From Desulfocurvibacter africanus subsp. africanus DSM 2603 (GTDB lineage: Bacteria; Desulfobacterota; Desulfovibrionia; Desulfovibrionales; Desulfovibrionaceae), in contig NZ_AULZ01000011.1 in the NCBI RefSeq assembly GCF_000422545.1, forward strand, positions 62,001-126,000: a stretch of DNA of 64,000 nucleotides. Reading direction: 5' to 3'. Below the pieces are notes generated by a model. It did not search any database, had not been told where the DNA came from, and was given only the letters and a program-made list of their open reading frames with translations. Below, one piece after another: positions 35,280 to 44,135 of this stretch (positions within the stretch are counted from its first letter, which is position 1; each line of letters starts with the position of its first letter). Made by a program: the position numbers and the translations under genes.

Positions 35280-36479
35280 CTAAAGCGTAAACATGCCCTG
35301 TTCGTATATGACGGTCTTACCTCCGCCACGCAAATAGGCCGTAACGCGTTTGGCTTCGGTGTTGATGAGGTCCCAGTGCAGGGCCGAGTTGTTGAAGCCC
35401 AACTCCTCTTTGCGCTCCAAAGTCAGCTCCGCCGGATCACCGGCGTACGTATCGGAATAAGAGGAACCCACAGCCACATGGCAGTTGCCGTTCTGCCCGC
35501 CGAAATTCTCGTCGTACAGGGTGTGGGCCATGAAACGATCGATGCGCGAGAAACGCCTGTCCGTGAGCGAGAACTCGCCAAGGCGCCTGGCTCCCTGGTC
35601 CATGTTGAGCTGCTGAATGGTGAACTCCTGGCCCTGCTCGGCCTGCACGTCGGTGACCACGCCCGCCTTGAAGGTCAGCTTCACGCCCTTGATGTAGTTG
35701 CCGCTGCGGTACGAGGGCAGGTCGGCGAAGAACACACCCTCGGTCCCGCGCCAGTCGGGCGAGATGTACATCTCGAAGCTGGGGATGTTGTGTCCCGTGA
35801 TGCCTACCCAGCGCCGCATGAGGCCGCCCACCACACGCAGGTCCGTGCGCTCGGACTCGATATGGTAGGACTCGATGTCCAGGCTGTTGAGCTTGGCCTT
35901 GATCTCCTGGGCCGCGTTCCAGAACTGCTGCCAATCCTGCTCGGGCTGGGCCATGTTCAGGTAGCAGGCCTTCTCGATCTGGCGGGCGTACTCTTCAATG
36001 CTCAGGCCGGCCTTTTCGGCCAGGGCTGGGGTCGGATAGAGGCACAGGGTCCAGCCGAACTCGCCCTGCTCCTCCCGGCGGTCCATGATGTCGCGCAGGA
36101 ACTTGCGGCTCTTCTGGAACATGCCGAAGCTCGCGGGGTCCACATGGCTCAAATGTGTCAACGACTGCGGAGCCAGGATGGAGACTAGCCCGGACAGGTT
36201 GTCCACCAGCTCCTTTTCGCCCGGCGGCACGAAGGTGAGCTGCTTCTGCCCGGACACATCATAAAAGCTGCGCTCCATGCCAGCGGTGGGTTGCAGGCGG
36301 ACGACCGGATTGAGTCGCATGTCCAGAAGCTTGCCATAAAGCGCTTCGACGAGCGGCAGGGCCGGCGCATCGAAGCGCACGAGCACGACATCGCCATTCG
36401 CGAAAGGTTTCTTGCGCGAGGTCTTGAGTCCCCAGATGAGCACGTCGGCGTACTTTTCCAGTCGCATGCTGTCGAACAT
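35280..36479 (-). CDS. M29-family metallo-aminopeptidase
   Basis: A 399-residue soluble peptidase. The C-terminal domain of M29 enzymes is readable: NIPSFEMYISPDWRGTEGVF, GARRLGEFSLTDRRFSRIDR, GNCHVAVGSSYSDTYAG and NSALHWDLI, which supply the two-metal ligands (Glu, His, Asp). GGAGG precedes the ATG. It lies between dinB and miaA on one strand with gaps of 3-11 bases, so the three are probably co-transcribed. Confidence 0.9.
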   Translation of the reverse strand: MFDSMRLEKYADVLIWGLKTSRKKPFANGDVVLVRFDAPALPLVEALYGKLLDMRLNPVVRLQPTAGMERSFYDVSGQKQLTFVPPGEKELVDNLSGLVSILAPQSLTHLSHVDPASFGMFQKSRKFLRDIMDRREEQGEFGWTLCLYPTPALAEKAGLSIEEYARQIEKACYLNMAQPEQDWQQFWNAAQEIKAKLNSLDIESYHIESERTDLRVVGGLMRRWVGITGHNIPSFEMYISPDWRGTEGVFFADLPSYRSGNYIKGVKLTFKAGVVTDVQAEQGQEFTIQQLNMDQGARRLGEFSLTDRRFSRIDRFMAHTLYDENFGGQNGNCHVAVGSSYSDTYAGDPAELTLERKEELGFNNSALHWDLINTEAKRVTAYLRGGGKTVIYEQGMFTL

Positions 36480-36490
36480 GAATCCTCCGC

Positions 36491-37657
36491 TTATTTCTTG
36501 AGGTCGAAGACTCTGCCCTGCACTAGGATCTTGTCTCCAAATTTGTCTCGTATGGCGTCAAGAGTAAGATCAAGTTTATCCGGACGCGGCTCCAGGCTCT
36601 CGATCAAACTGAACTGGCTCTCGCCTTTATCGAAATTCGACACGCCGACTCCGATGAGCCGGACCTTTCTGGCAAAAGATATCTCGGCCATCAAGCTCAC
36701 GGCCGTTTCGTGAATGACACGCGTGCTGTTGGTGGCCACATGCAGGGACCGACTGCGGGTAAGCTGCGTGAAGTCGGCGTATTTGACCTTAAGCGTCACG
36801 GTACGGCCGAACCAGCCGTGTTCGCGCAAATCCCGGCCCACTCGCTCCGACTGACGCCATAGCCAGCGGCGCAGTATCTCAGAGTCGTCAACATCCTTCG
36901 AAAAAGTGTTTTCGGCGCTGGAGGACTTGGTCTCGTGCTCCGGGGAAACAGCCCGCCCGTCGATGCCCTGGGCTCGGTCATGGAGCACGCTCCCCCACTT
37001 GCCGAGCTTTTCGACCCAAAACTCGCGAGGAAAACGCAGCACGTCCGCGGCCGTTTTGACGTTCAGTTTGCCAAGCACCTTCATACAACTGGCGCCCACT
37101 CCGGGGATCTTCTCCACAGGCAGTTCGCGCAGGAAGGTTTGCACGTCCTGGGGCCTGAGTTCGTAAAGTCCGTCAGGCTTATTCAATTCCGAGGCTATCT
37201 TGGCCAGAAACTTGTTGGGCGCTATTCCCACGGAACAGGTAAGTTGTGTGGCCTGGCGGATCTCCTGCTTGAGGCGCCGTGCCAATACCACGGGGGGCCC
37301 ATAGAGTCGCTCCGTGCCACTGGCGTCCACGTAAGCCTCGTCCACGGAGGTCTGCTCCACCACCGGGACCAAGTCGCGCAATACGGTCATGATATGCCCG
37401 GAAACTTCGGCATAACGTTGCATGCGGCCCTTGAGGAAGACTCCCTGGGGGCAGAGTCTTCGAGCCGTGGCCGAGGGCATGGCGGAGCGCACTCCAAACT
37501 TGCGCGCTTCATAAGAGGCCGCGGAAACCACACCGCGCTCCTGACCGCCGATGATGACCGGCTTGCCCTTGAGTTCGGGGTTATCTACCTGCTCCACGGA
37601 GGCGAAGAAGGCATCCATGTCCAGATGCATGATGACGCGCATTACCTGCTCTGCCAC
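36491..37657 (-). CDS. dinB: DNA polymerase IV (Y-family)
   Basis: Translesion polymerase. The palm carries VIMHLDMDAFFASVEQVDNP and TSVDEAYVDAS with the metal-binding carboxylates. The little-finger domain ends with REHGWFGRTVTLKVKYADFT. 388 residues from GTG 37657; ATG 37642 (MRVIMHLDMD) is an equally good start. No beta-clamp motif was judged. Confidence 0.93.
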   Translation of the reverse strand: MAEQVMRVIMHLDMDAFFASVEQVDNPELKGKPVIIGGQERGVVSAASYEARKFGVRSAMPSATARRLCPQGVFLKGRMQRYAEVSGHIMTVLRDLVPVVEQTSVDEAYVDASGTERLYGPPVVLARRLKQEIRQATQLTCSVGIAPNKFLAKIASELNKPDGLYELRPQDVQTFLRELPVEKIPGVGASCMKVLGKLNVKTAADVLRFPREFWVEKLGKWGSVLHDRAQGIDGRAVSPEHETKSSSAENTFSKDVDDSEILRRWLWRQSERVGRDLREHGWFGRTVTLKVKYADFTQLTRSRSLHVATNSTRVIHETAVSLMAEISFARKVRLIGVGVSNFDKGESQFSLIESLEPRPDKLDLTLDAIRDKFGDKILVQGRVFDLKK

Positions 37658-37783
37658 GTGTACGCCCTGCGCTTCGATGGTTGACGGCTTTGTCCGGCTT
37701 CGGACGGAATCCGCCGGGGGCCTTGGGCGAGGGCAACATGGAATGCCCCTCGCGTCAATGACTTGCCGGAAACAGGCTTGGGC

Positions 37784-38341
37784 TCAGCTCACCAAGTTGG
37801 AAAACGCCTGGCCGCCGGGCAGAAGCTTCATCCAGGCCGCGCCGCTAGCGGTGTGGAAATAGAGCTTGCGGCCCTTGAGGCCCAATACGTCTTCACGCAG
37901 GATGGCAAAACCGTGCCGAATCAACTCGCGCCGTGCCTGTTCGACGTTCATGCCGCCCACATCCACAATGTCCCGCAAGACCTCCTTCTCCCGACGACTC
38001 ACGGTGAAGCCGCCGCCGAAGAGCTTGACCTGCACTTTGCTGAGATCAATACGCCGGGCGGTGTACTTATCGGCGATGAGCTTGACGGCCCCGTCCACGT
38101 ACTTGCAGGCAAGGACTTGCCGTGAGTCCATATCTCCTGTGGGCAGCATGGCGTGAAACATGGCGGACAGGCGCGTTGCCGGATGGTGGAAGGTTGCCGA
38201 GACGCACGACCCGAGCACCGTGCTTATGAGCAGATCATGCCCCGACACGATACACTCGCCTATCAGCAGATGGATATGGTTGACCCCACTATCCATGAGC
38301 TGCCTGGGACCTGCCGTGTCCCAGGCCTTGTTCACATGCAT
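37784..38341 (-). CDS. cheD: Chemoreceptor glutamine deamidase CheD
   Basis: Deamidates receptor glutamines and binds CheC in chemotactic adaptation. The catalytic Cys-His pair is visible in TVLGSCVSATFHHPATRLSA and MFHAMLPTG; KVQVKLFGGG follows. GAGG lies six bases before ATG 38341. 185 residues. Other chemotaxis genes are absent nearby, though the flagellar motor genes are 4 kb away. Confidence 0.92.
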   Translation of the reverse strand: MHVNKAWDTAGPRQLMDSGVNHIHLLIGECIVSGHDLLISTVLGSCVSATFHHPATRLSAMFHAMLPTGDMDSRQVLACKYVDGAVKLIADKYTARRIDLSKVQVKLFGGGFTVSRREKEVLRDIVDVGGMNVEQARRELIRHGFAILREDVLGLKGRKLYFHTASGAAWMKLLPGGQAFSNLVS

Positions 38342-38529
38342 GCTCGCCTCGCTTTGCGCCCCACTTATGCCGAAAACATCACGTAAGACAAGTTCATTTG
38401 CCTAGCGTGAGCGGCAGGGCACAGCTCGTACGATACGTTAGAAACCTGCTGCGAAAAAAAACTTTGCCCTGGCTCACGAATTCCAGTTTACTCGCTATCG
38501 TGTATAAATCACCGCCAGAGAGGTTTGCC

Positions 38530-39444
38530 GTGATCCGTACCATTATCCTGACGCTTGCTATTGCCGTGCTCGCAGGTTTAGGAGCGCAACCTGTCATGGC
38601 CCAAAAGCCCGTGATCGTGGGCTCGAAGATCGACACCGAAGGAGCCCTGCTAGGCAAGATGATCGTGCTCCTGCTCCGCCACCACGGCATGGAGGTGCAA
38701 GACCGCACCGAACTGGGCGGCACGCCTATCGTGCGTCAAGCCATCCTCTCCGGCCAGGTGGATCTCTATCCCGAGTACACCGGCAACGGCGCCATCTTTT
38801 TCCCGGAAGCGCCAGTTGACACCTGGAGAGACGCACGCAAAGCTTACGCCACTGTAAAAGAACTGGATGCAGAGAACGAACTGGTCTGGCTGCCGCCCGC
38901 ACCGGCCAACAACACCTGGGCCATCGCCGTAAGCCAGGAATTGGCCGGCAAGGGAGTTCGCACCCTTGAGGATTTTGCCCGCCATATCAGCCAAGGCGGG
39001 AACGTCAAGCTGGCCGCATGCGACGAATTCGTGGAGCGGCCTGACGCCCTGCCCGCCTTCACCAAGGCTTACGGCTTCAGTCTATCCAAGGAGCAGATGC
39101 TCATTCTCTCGGGCTGCAACACGGCCCAAACCGAGCAGGCAGCGGCCCAGGGCATCGACGGGGTCAATGCAGCCATGGCCTACGGCACTGACGGCGGCCT
39201 GGCCGCGCTCGGGCTTACGGTGCTCGCCGATCCCAAGTCCGTGCAGCCGGTGTACGCTCCTGCTCCGCTGGTCAGGCGCGAGGCCTTGGAGCGCTATCCG
39301 AGCATTGAAGCCATCCTGCCGCCCGTTTTTTCCGATCTGGACCAGAAAACACTGCAAGAGCTCAATGCGCGCATCTCCATCGAAGGCCTGGATGCCGAAA
39401 GCGTGGCTCGGGAATACCTCTCCTCGCGCGGCTATATCCATTAA
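38530..39444 (+). CDS. yehZ: Betaine/choline-type ABC importer, substrate-binding protein (OsmF/YehZ-like)
   Basis: A signal peptide (TIILTLAIAVLAGLGAQPVM-AQ) precedes a mature protein with IVGSKIDTEGALLGKMIVLL, DLYPEYTGNGAIFF and APLVRREALERYPSIEAILP, the marks of the quaternary-amine (OpuC/YehZ) binding family. Start GTG 38530 has GAGAGG seven bases upstream; the open frame from 38398 is unsupported. It is the first gene of a four-gene operon in the same order as E. coli yehZYXW, so a low-affinity osmoprotectant role is inferred. Confidence 0.88.
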   Translation: MIRTIILTLAIAVLAGLGAQPVMAQKPVIVGSKIDTEGALLGKMIVLLLRHHGMEVQDRTELGGTPIVRQAILSGQVDLYPEYTGNGAIFFPEAPVDTWRDARKAYATVKELDAENELVWLPPAPANNTWAIAVSQELAGKGVRTLEDFARHISQGGNVKLAACDEFVERPDALPAFTKAYGFSLSKEQMLILSGCNTAQTEQAAAQGIDGVNAAMAYGTDGGLAALGLTVLADPKSVQPVYAPAPLVRREALERYPSIEAILPPVFSDLDQKTLQELNARISIEGLDAESVAREYLSSRGYIH

Positions 39445-40642
39445 GCCCGGCCTGGACAAAGTTCTGGCCCTGAGCGCTGGATTGGGCTGGCTTGCGCTCC
39501 TGTTCGGCCCGTTGCTCGTACTGCGACCCAACCGCTTGGCCGCGGGCGAGGGATTGCGCGTCTGGGAAGTCTTTAATCCATTGGGGCCTTCAGGGCTGGC
39601 AGGGTTGACCGGACTGGTCCTGCTGTCCGGAACGCTCCTGCTGCTCAGCTTCGGAGCACTGCCTGCGCGGGCCAGATTCATCCGTGTCGGAAAGCTGGCC
39701 CTGCCTGTGGCCTGGACGGGTGTCATGCTCTTCGTTTTTCTTGCCGGCCAAGGCGCACGACAGATCATGGATGCAGCCACACCTTTTACCAGGGTTTCCC
39801 TAGGTTGGGGCTTCTGGATCCTGCTCGTGAGCCTGGGCACGATCTGCGCGGACAGATTCAAGCGCGTCGGCCAATTCGCCGGAGCCTTGGCCGTTTGGCT
39901 CTGGTTGGTCGGCCTGGCGGGGCTCATGGCCGCTGGAGGTCTGGACTCGCTGGCTATAACCAAGGAGTTCTATGCCAGGCAGAGTCGCTTCCTGGGAGAG
40001 CTTTCCGCCCATCTGACCATCACCGGACTGTCAGTGGCCGCAAGCGCCACGGTCGGCATTCCCTTGGGCCTGCTCCTGCACGTCAGGCGATTGCTGGCGC
40101 CCAGAGTCTTCCTGGTGCTCAACGTGGCCCAGACTATCCCCAGCCTGGCCTTGTTCGGATTACTCATGGTGCCTCTAAGCCTGCTGGCCGAGCGTTTTCC
40201 GGCTCTGGGCAAACTGGGCGTACAGGGCATCGGCGCGGCGCCGGCCATAATCGCCCTGACGCTGTATGCTCTGCTGCCTGTGGTACGCAACACCTATGCC
40301 GGCTTGGCCAGTATCGACCAGGCAGCGGTGGATGCGGGCACGGGCATGGGCATGAGTAAGTGGCAACTTCTGCGCGGTGTCACGATCCCTCTGGCTTTGC
40401 CGGCCATTCTGGGCGGCATCCGTATTGCCCTCGTGCAGAACATCGGCAATGCCGCCGTGGCCGCACTCATAGGCGCAGGCGGTTTCGGCGTCTTCATCTT
40501 TCAGGGCCTGGGCCAGGCCGCCACCGACCTCGTCCTGTTGGGCGCGTTGCCAACAGTGCTGCTGGCCGTGGCCGCCGACGCGCTCATGCAGGTCGCCATT
40601 CCCTTACTGGCGCCCGAACGCAACCGGGGAGCACAGGCATGA
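39392..40642 (+). CDS. yehY: Betaine-type ABC importer permease (YehY-like)
   Basis: A permease with an extra N-terminal membrane domain (about residues 20-200) before the standard transport domain. The EAA-like loop reads AAVDAGTGMGMSKWQLLRGV with IPLALPAILGGIR, and LVQNIGNAAVAALIGAGG follows, as in OpuC/YehY permeases. ATG 39392 overlaps the end of yehZ by 53 bases and has AAGG upstream; no canonical start closer to the first helix exists. The stop overlaps the ATPase start (ATGA). Confidence 0.85.
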   Translation: MPKAWLGNTSPRAAISIKPGLDKVLALSAGLGWLALLFGPLLVLRPNRLAAGEGLRVWEVFNPLGPSGLAGLTGLVLLSGTLLLLSFGALPARARFIRVGKLALPVAWTGVMLFVFLAGQGARQIMDAATPFTRVSLGWGFWILLVSLGTICADRFKRVGQFAGALAVWLWLVGLAGLMAAGGLDSLAITKEFYARQSRFLGELSAHLTITGLSVAASATVGIPLGLLLHVRRLLAPRVFLVLNVAQTIPSLALFGLLMVPLSLLAERFPALGKLGVQGIGAAPAIIALTLYALLPVVRNTYAGLASIDQAAVDAGTGMGMSKWQLLRGVTIPLALPAILGGIRIALVQNIGNAAVAALIGAGGFGVFIFQGLGQAATDLVLLGALPTVLLAVAADALMQVAIPLLAPERNRGAQA

Positions 40643-41727
40643 TCAGCCTGCAGCATGTGAGCAAGCGTTACGGCAGCAGCCTGGCCGTGGACGACCTTTC
40701 CCTGGAGATTGAACGCGGCGAATTCTGCTGCCTCATAGGTCCCAGCGGCTGCGGCAAGTCCACAACTCTGCGCATGATCAACCGCCTGGTCGAGCCATCC
40801 TCGGGCACGATCCTCGTGCATGGCCATGACGTGCGCCTGGCGCGGCCAGAAGTCCTGCGTAGGAGCATGGGCTACGTCATCCAGAGCGTGGGACTTTTCC
40901 CGCACATGACAGTGCAGGAGAACATTGGAGTCGTGCCTCGCCTGCTGAACTGGGACAAAGCCAGGATCAGGCGGAGGGCATGGGAACTCCTGGAGTTGCT
41001 TGCTTTGCCTCCCGACGAATACGCAGGCAAGTATCCTTGGCAGCTCTCGGGCGGCGAAGCCCAGCGCGTGGGAGTGGCCCGGGCCCTGGCCGCGAACCCG
41101 GACATACTGCTTATGGACGAGCCCTTCGGCGCTCTGGACCCGGTAACCCGTGAGCATCTGCAAACCGAGTTGGCCCGCCTGCAGCAGGAACTGCGCAAAA
41201 CCATCGTCTTTGTGACCCACGACATTGAGGAGGCCGTGCGTTTGGCTTCACGCATGGCGCTCATGCGCGAGGGCCGCCTGGTGCAGCACGACACGCCTGA
41301 AGAGCTGCTGGCCCATCCCGCAGACAGTTTCGCACGCAGCTTCGTGGGTGCGGACCGCGGCCTCAAGCGCTTATCTCGGTTGTTCGTGCGCGATTTCATC
41401 CAGCCTGCGCCAGCCGTGGGATTAAATGATTCGCCCGAGCGGGCCAACAGTCTATTCAGGATCGACCGCAGGCTGCCGTCGTTATGGGTCACCGGAAATG
41501 GCGGCAAGCTGCTCGGTTGGATGAACCGTCCCGAGAACGGCAATCCTGAACACCCCATCGAATCCCTGGTTCCCGTGGACCTGCGCTCGTTTCCACTGGC
41601 CCCGGACTTGACCCTCAAACAGGCCCTGAGCACGTTCATCCGCTTCGGCGTGGAAACGCTGCCGGTCATCGATCAGCAGGGCAGACTCCTCGGTCAACTA
41701 AGTCTGCCAATACTGCTCGAAGCCTGA
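40639..41727 (+). CDS. yehX: Betaine-type ABC importer ATPase (YehX-like)
   Basis: Walker A LIGPSGCGKSTTLRM, Q-loop YVIQSVGLFPHMTV, signature LSGGEAQRVGVARAL, Walker B ILLMDEPFGALD and switch FVTHDIEEAV are all intact. After about residue 245 comes a C-terminal part with one recognisable CBS-like segment (LKQALSTFIRFGVETLPVID), as in OpuCA/YehX, where CBS domains sense ionic strength. 362 residues; GGGGAG upstream. The tail before the CBS segment is variable. Confidence 0.9.
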   Translation: MISLQHVSKRYGSSLAVDDLSLEIERGEFCCLIGPSGCGKSTTLRMINRLVEPSSGTILVHGHDVRLARPEVLRRSMGYVIQSVGLFPHMTVQENIGVVPRLLNWDKARIRRRAWELLELLALPPDEYAGKYPWQLSGGEAQRVGVARALAANPDILLMDEPFGALDPVTREHLQTELARLQQELRKTIVFVTHDIEEAVRLASRMALMREGRLVQHDTPEELLAHPADSFARSFVGADRGLKRLSRLFVRDFIQPAPAVGLNDSPERANSLFRIDRRLPSLWVTGNGGKLLGWMNRPENGNPEHPIESLVPVDLRSFPLAPDLTLKQALSTFIRFGVETLPVIDQQGRLLGQLSLPILLEA

Positions 41728-41737
41728 GGAGTCGCCA

Positions 41738-42487
41738 GTGGCCACAGTCCGCACCCGTTCGCCACGTATCCTGCCCCTGGGGTTGGCAAGCTGCGCGCTC
41801 CTGCTGCTCGCAGGCAATATGCACTGGCTGGAAACGCCCCTGACCTTTATATTCCCGCACGCGCCAAGCCTGCTCTACGACCGATCGCCATTCATGTCTC
41901 TGCTGCTAGAGCACCTCTTTCTGGTGCTCATGTCCAGCGGCCTTGCCGTGGCCGTGGGATGCTGCCTCGGCATAACCGTCACTCGGCCTGCCGGAAGGGA
42001 CTTTCTGCCCGTGGCCGACGCATTGGCCTCCGTGGGCCAGACCTTTCCGCCCGTGGCGGTGCTGGCTCTAGCGGTTCCAATGGTGGGCTTCGGCACAGAG
42101 CCTACAATCATCGCCCTCTTTGTCTACGGGTTGTTTCCAGTGCTGCGAAATACAGTGACCGGATTGGAAGGGGTTCCCGAAGGCATGCGGGATGCGGCCC
42201 GAGGCATGGGCATGACCCAATGGCAGGCGCTGTCGCAGGTGGAGCTGCGCACGGCCATGCCCATGATCATGGCAGGCGTGCGCACCTCGGTCGTGATCAA
42301 CATCGGCACGGCCACCCTGGGCGCCACCATTGGCGCTGGCGGGCTGGGTGAACCGATTCTCGCCGGACTGGCTACGCGCAATCCAGCCTTCGTGCTCCAG
42401 GGCGCGCTCGTGGTTGGATGGCTGGCTGTCGTTGTTGACGGCTGGCTGGGGCTTACGCAAGCCGCCTTGGGCGAGCACGCCCGCTGA
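41738..42487 (+). CDS. yehW: Betaine-type ABC importer permease (YehW-like)
   Basis: Second, shorter permease: five to six membrane helices in 249 residues, with GMRDAARGMGMTQWQALSQV as the cytoplasmic coupling loop and VINIGTATLGATIGAGGLGE at the C-terminal side. Start GTG 41738 follows GAGGAG seven bases upstream and ten bases after the ATPase stop. Two unequal permeases, a CBS ATPase and one binding protein complete the transporter. It ends eight bases from the convergent motB stop. Confidence 0.88.
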   Translation: MATVRTRSPRILPLGLASCALLLLAGNMHWLETPLTFIFPHAPSLLYDRSPFMSLLLEHLFLVLMSSGLAVAVGCCLGITVTRPAGRDFLPVADALASVGQTFPPVAVLALAVPMVGFGTEPTIIALFVYGLFPVLRNTVTGLEGVPEGMRDAARGMGMTQWQALSQVELRTAMPMIMAGVRTSVVINIGTATLGATIGAGGLGEPILAGLATRNPAFVLQGALVVGWLAVVVDGWLGLTQAALGEHAR

Positions 42488-42495
42488 GCGAAGAC

Positions 42496-43257
42496 CTACC
42501 AGACACCCTCGGCGTTGGGCTTGTGGAAATAGAACTCGACCCGGCGGTTGAATGCCCTATTTTCCTCGGTACTGTTAGGAACAAGCGGCCTGGAGTCGGC
42601 ATAGCCGATGGCCTTGATGCGATTGGTGTCGATCGCGCCGCGCTCGATGACCAGTCTTGCCGAGGCTGCGGCCCTGGCCGCCGAGAGTTCCCAATTGGAC
42701 GGGAACTGCGCGCTATGTACGATATGGGAGTCTGTATGGCCGCGAATGACCACGCTGAAATTGCGCTCCTTGAGGATGGTCACGGCTTTGTCAATAATCT
42801 TGACCGCCTCGGGCTTCAATGCCGCCGAGCCGGGATCGAACATGGCACCGGCTTGGACGCGCAGCAGCGCGCCGTTTCGATCCGAAGAAACCACCGCTAG
42901 GTCCTTCACGTCCACATCTTGGTGCACGAGTTTGCGCAGCACGAGCACCAGCCCCAGAATGTCTTTTTGGTCGGCGGACAAGTTCTCGCTCAACTCCTGC
43001 GAGACTCCTGGAGGCGAGGCGAACTCGGAATCAGAAGGGGTGCGCTGGACGCCGAAGGCGTACTTGAGAGAGCCCAGCACCTTCTCGTACTTGGCGACAT
43101 CCATGCTCGAAAACGACAACAGCAGGATGAAGAAACACAGCAGCAGGCTCATCATGTCCGCGAAGGTGGTCATCCACCCCGGAGCGCCTTCCTCCGACGC
43201 CTCTTCCTGCGTGCGTCGCGGTGGAACAGGTGGGGTCTCGTCCAATTGCTTGGCCAT
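42496..43257 (-). CDS. motB: Flagellar motor stator protein MotB
   Basis: The N-terminal FADMMSLLLCFFILLLSFSS is the single membrane helix with the ion-carrying Asp. The C-terminal OmpA-like peptidoglycan-binding domain shows VVIRGHTDSHIVHSAQFPSN and NRIKAIGYADSRPLVPN. 253 residues. Translation starts one codon after the motA stop (GGAGAAGTAGATG), so the pair is coupled. Proton or sodium use cannot be decided from these residues alone. Confidence 0.93.
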   Translation of the reverse strand: MAKQLDETPPVPPRRTQEEASEEGAPGWMTTFADMMSLLLCFFILLLSFSSMDVAKYEKVLGSLKYAFGVQRTPSDSEFASPPGVSQELSENLSADQKDILGLVLVLRKLVHQDVDVKDLAVVSSDRNGALLRVQAGAMFDPGSAALKPEAVKIIDKAVTILKERNFSVVIRGHTDSHIVHSAQFPSNWELSAARAAASARLVIERGAIDTNRIKAIGYADSRPLVPNSTEENRAFNRRVEFYFHKPNAEGVW

Positions 43258-44010
43258 CTACTTCTCCGCCCGCATGGACGGCGCGAGGAAGGCCTGCAGC
43301 CGCTCCTGAACGACCCTGGGATTCTCACCATTCTGTATGGCCATGACCCCATCCACGATGATGGCCATGTAAAAGGCCTCCTCGTTGGAGCGTTCCTCCA
43401 GCTTTTTAGCCATGGGCAGAAAGATGACGTTGGAGGCAACAGCTCCATAGAACGTGGTCAACAGGGCCACGGCCATGGCGGAACCGATGGAGGATGGGTC
43501 CGCCATGTTCTGGAGCATCTGCACCAATCCGACCAGAGTTCCTATCATGCCGAACGCCGGAGCCATGGCGCCCATGCCCTTGAAGACCGATTGGCCGCGG
43601 CGGTGACGTTGCTTCATGAAATCGATCTCGGTTTCCATGACCGCACGCACGAGATTGGGCGCTGAGCCGTCGGCCACAAGCCGCACTCCCCTGCGCAGGA
43701 AATCATTATCCACCTGGGCTTTCTCCAGGGCCAGCAGGCCCTCGCGGCGGCCGGTGTCGGCAAGCTTAATGATCTGCTGAATCAGCTGCTCTTCATCCGG
43801 ACTCTTGGCCGTGAAGGCTTTCATTCCGACCTTGATGGAACCCAGCACGACATTCCAGGGAAACATGACCAGCGTTGAAGCCATGGTTCCGCCTCCGACG
43901 ATGGCGATTGACGGCAAATCAATGAAGCCGCCAAGTCCGCTTCCCATTGCAATGGCGCCGACGATGAGCCCCAGGCCAGACAAAATTCCAAGTAATGTTG
44001 CGATATCCAT
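43258..44010 (-). CDS. motA: Flagellar motor stator protein MotA (PomA-like)
   Basis: Four membrane helices with a large cytoplasmic loop carrying the charged residues that contact FliG. MDIATLLGILSGLGLIVGAI with GGFIDLPSIAIVGGGTMAST at the N-terminus and MGAMAPAFGMIGTLVGLVQM at helix 3 match the PomA-type stators of polar flagella. 250 residues. AGGA precedes the start. It is the middle gene of DUF342-motA-motB. Confidence 0.93.
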   Translation of the reverse strand: MDIATLLGILSGLGLIVGAIAMGSGLGGFIDLPSIAIVGGGTMASTLVMFPWNVVLGSIKVGMKAFTAKSPDEEQLIQQIIKLADTGRREGLLALEKAQVDNDFLRRGVRLVADGSAPNLVRAVMETEIDFMKQRHRRGQSVFKGMGAMAPAFGMIGTLVGLVQMLQNMADPSSIGSAMAVALLTTFYGAVASNVIFLPMAKKLEERSNEEAFYMAIIVDGVMAIQNGENPRVVQERLQAFLAPSMRAEK

Positions 44011-44135
44011 AGCAATCCTGATTTCATTCTAGCGTGCTCGACAAACAGCAACCATGCTGAGAATTACGTGAACTACAACAAAACAACGCGTGCAAAATGG
44101 AGGCTATAGATGCGGAGCGGAAATGAAAATTGAGC

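Noticed and set aside
38966-39391. Forward extension of the YehY-like permease into the binding-protein gene
   Set aside because: The permease frame stays open upstream, but this part lacks membrane segments and the binding-protein reading is the real one.
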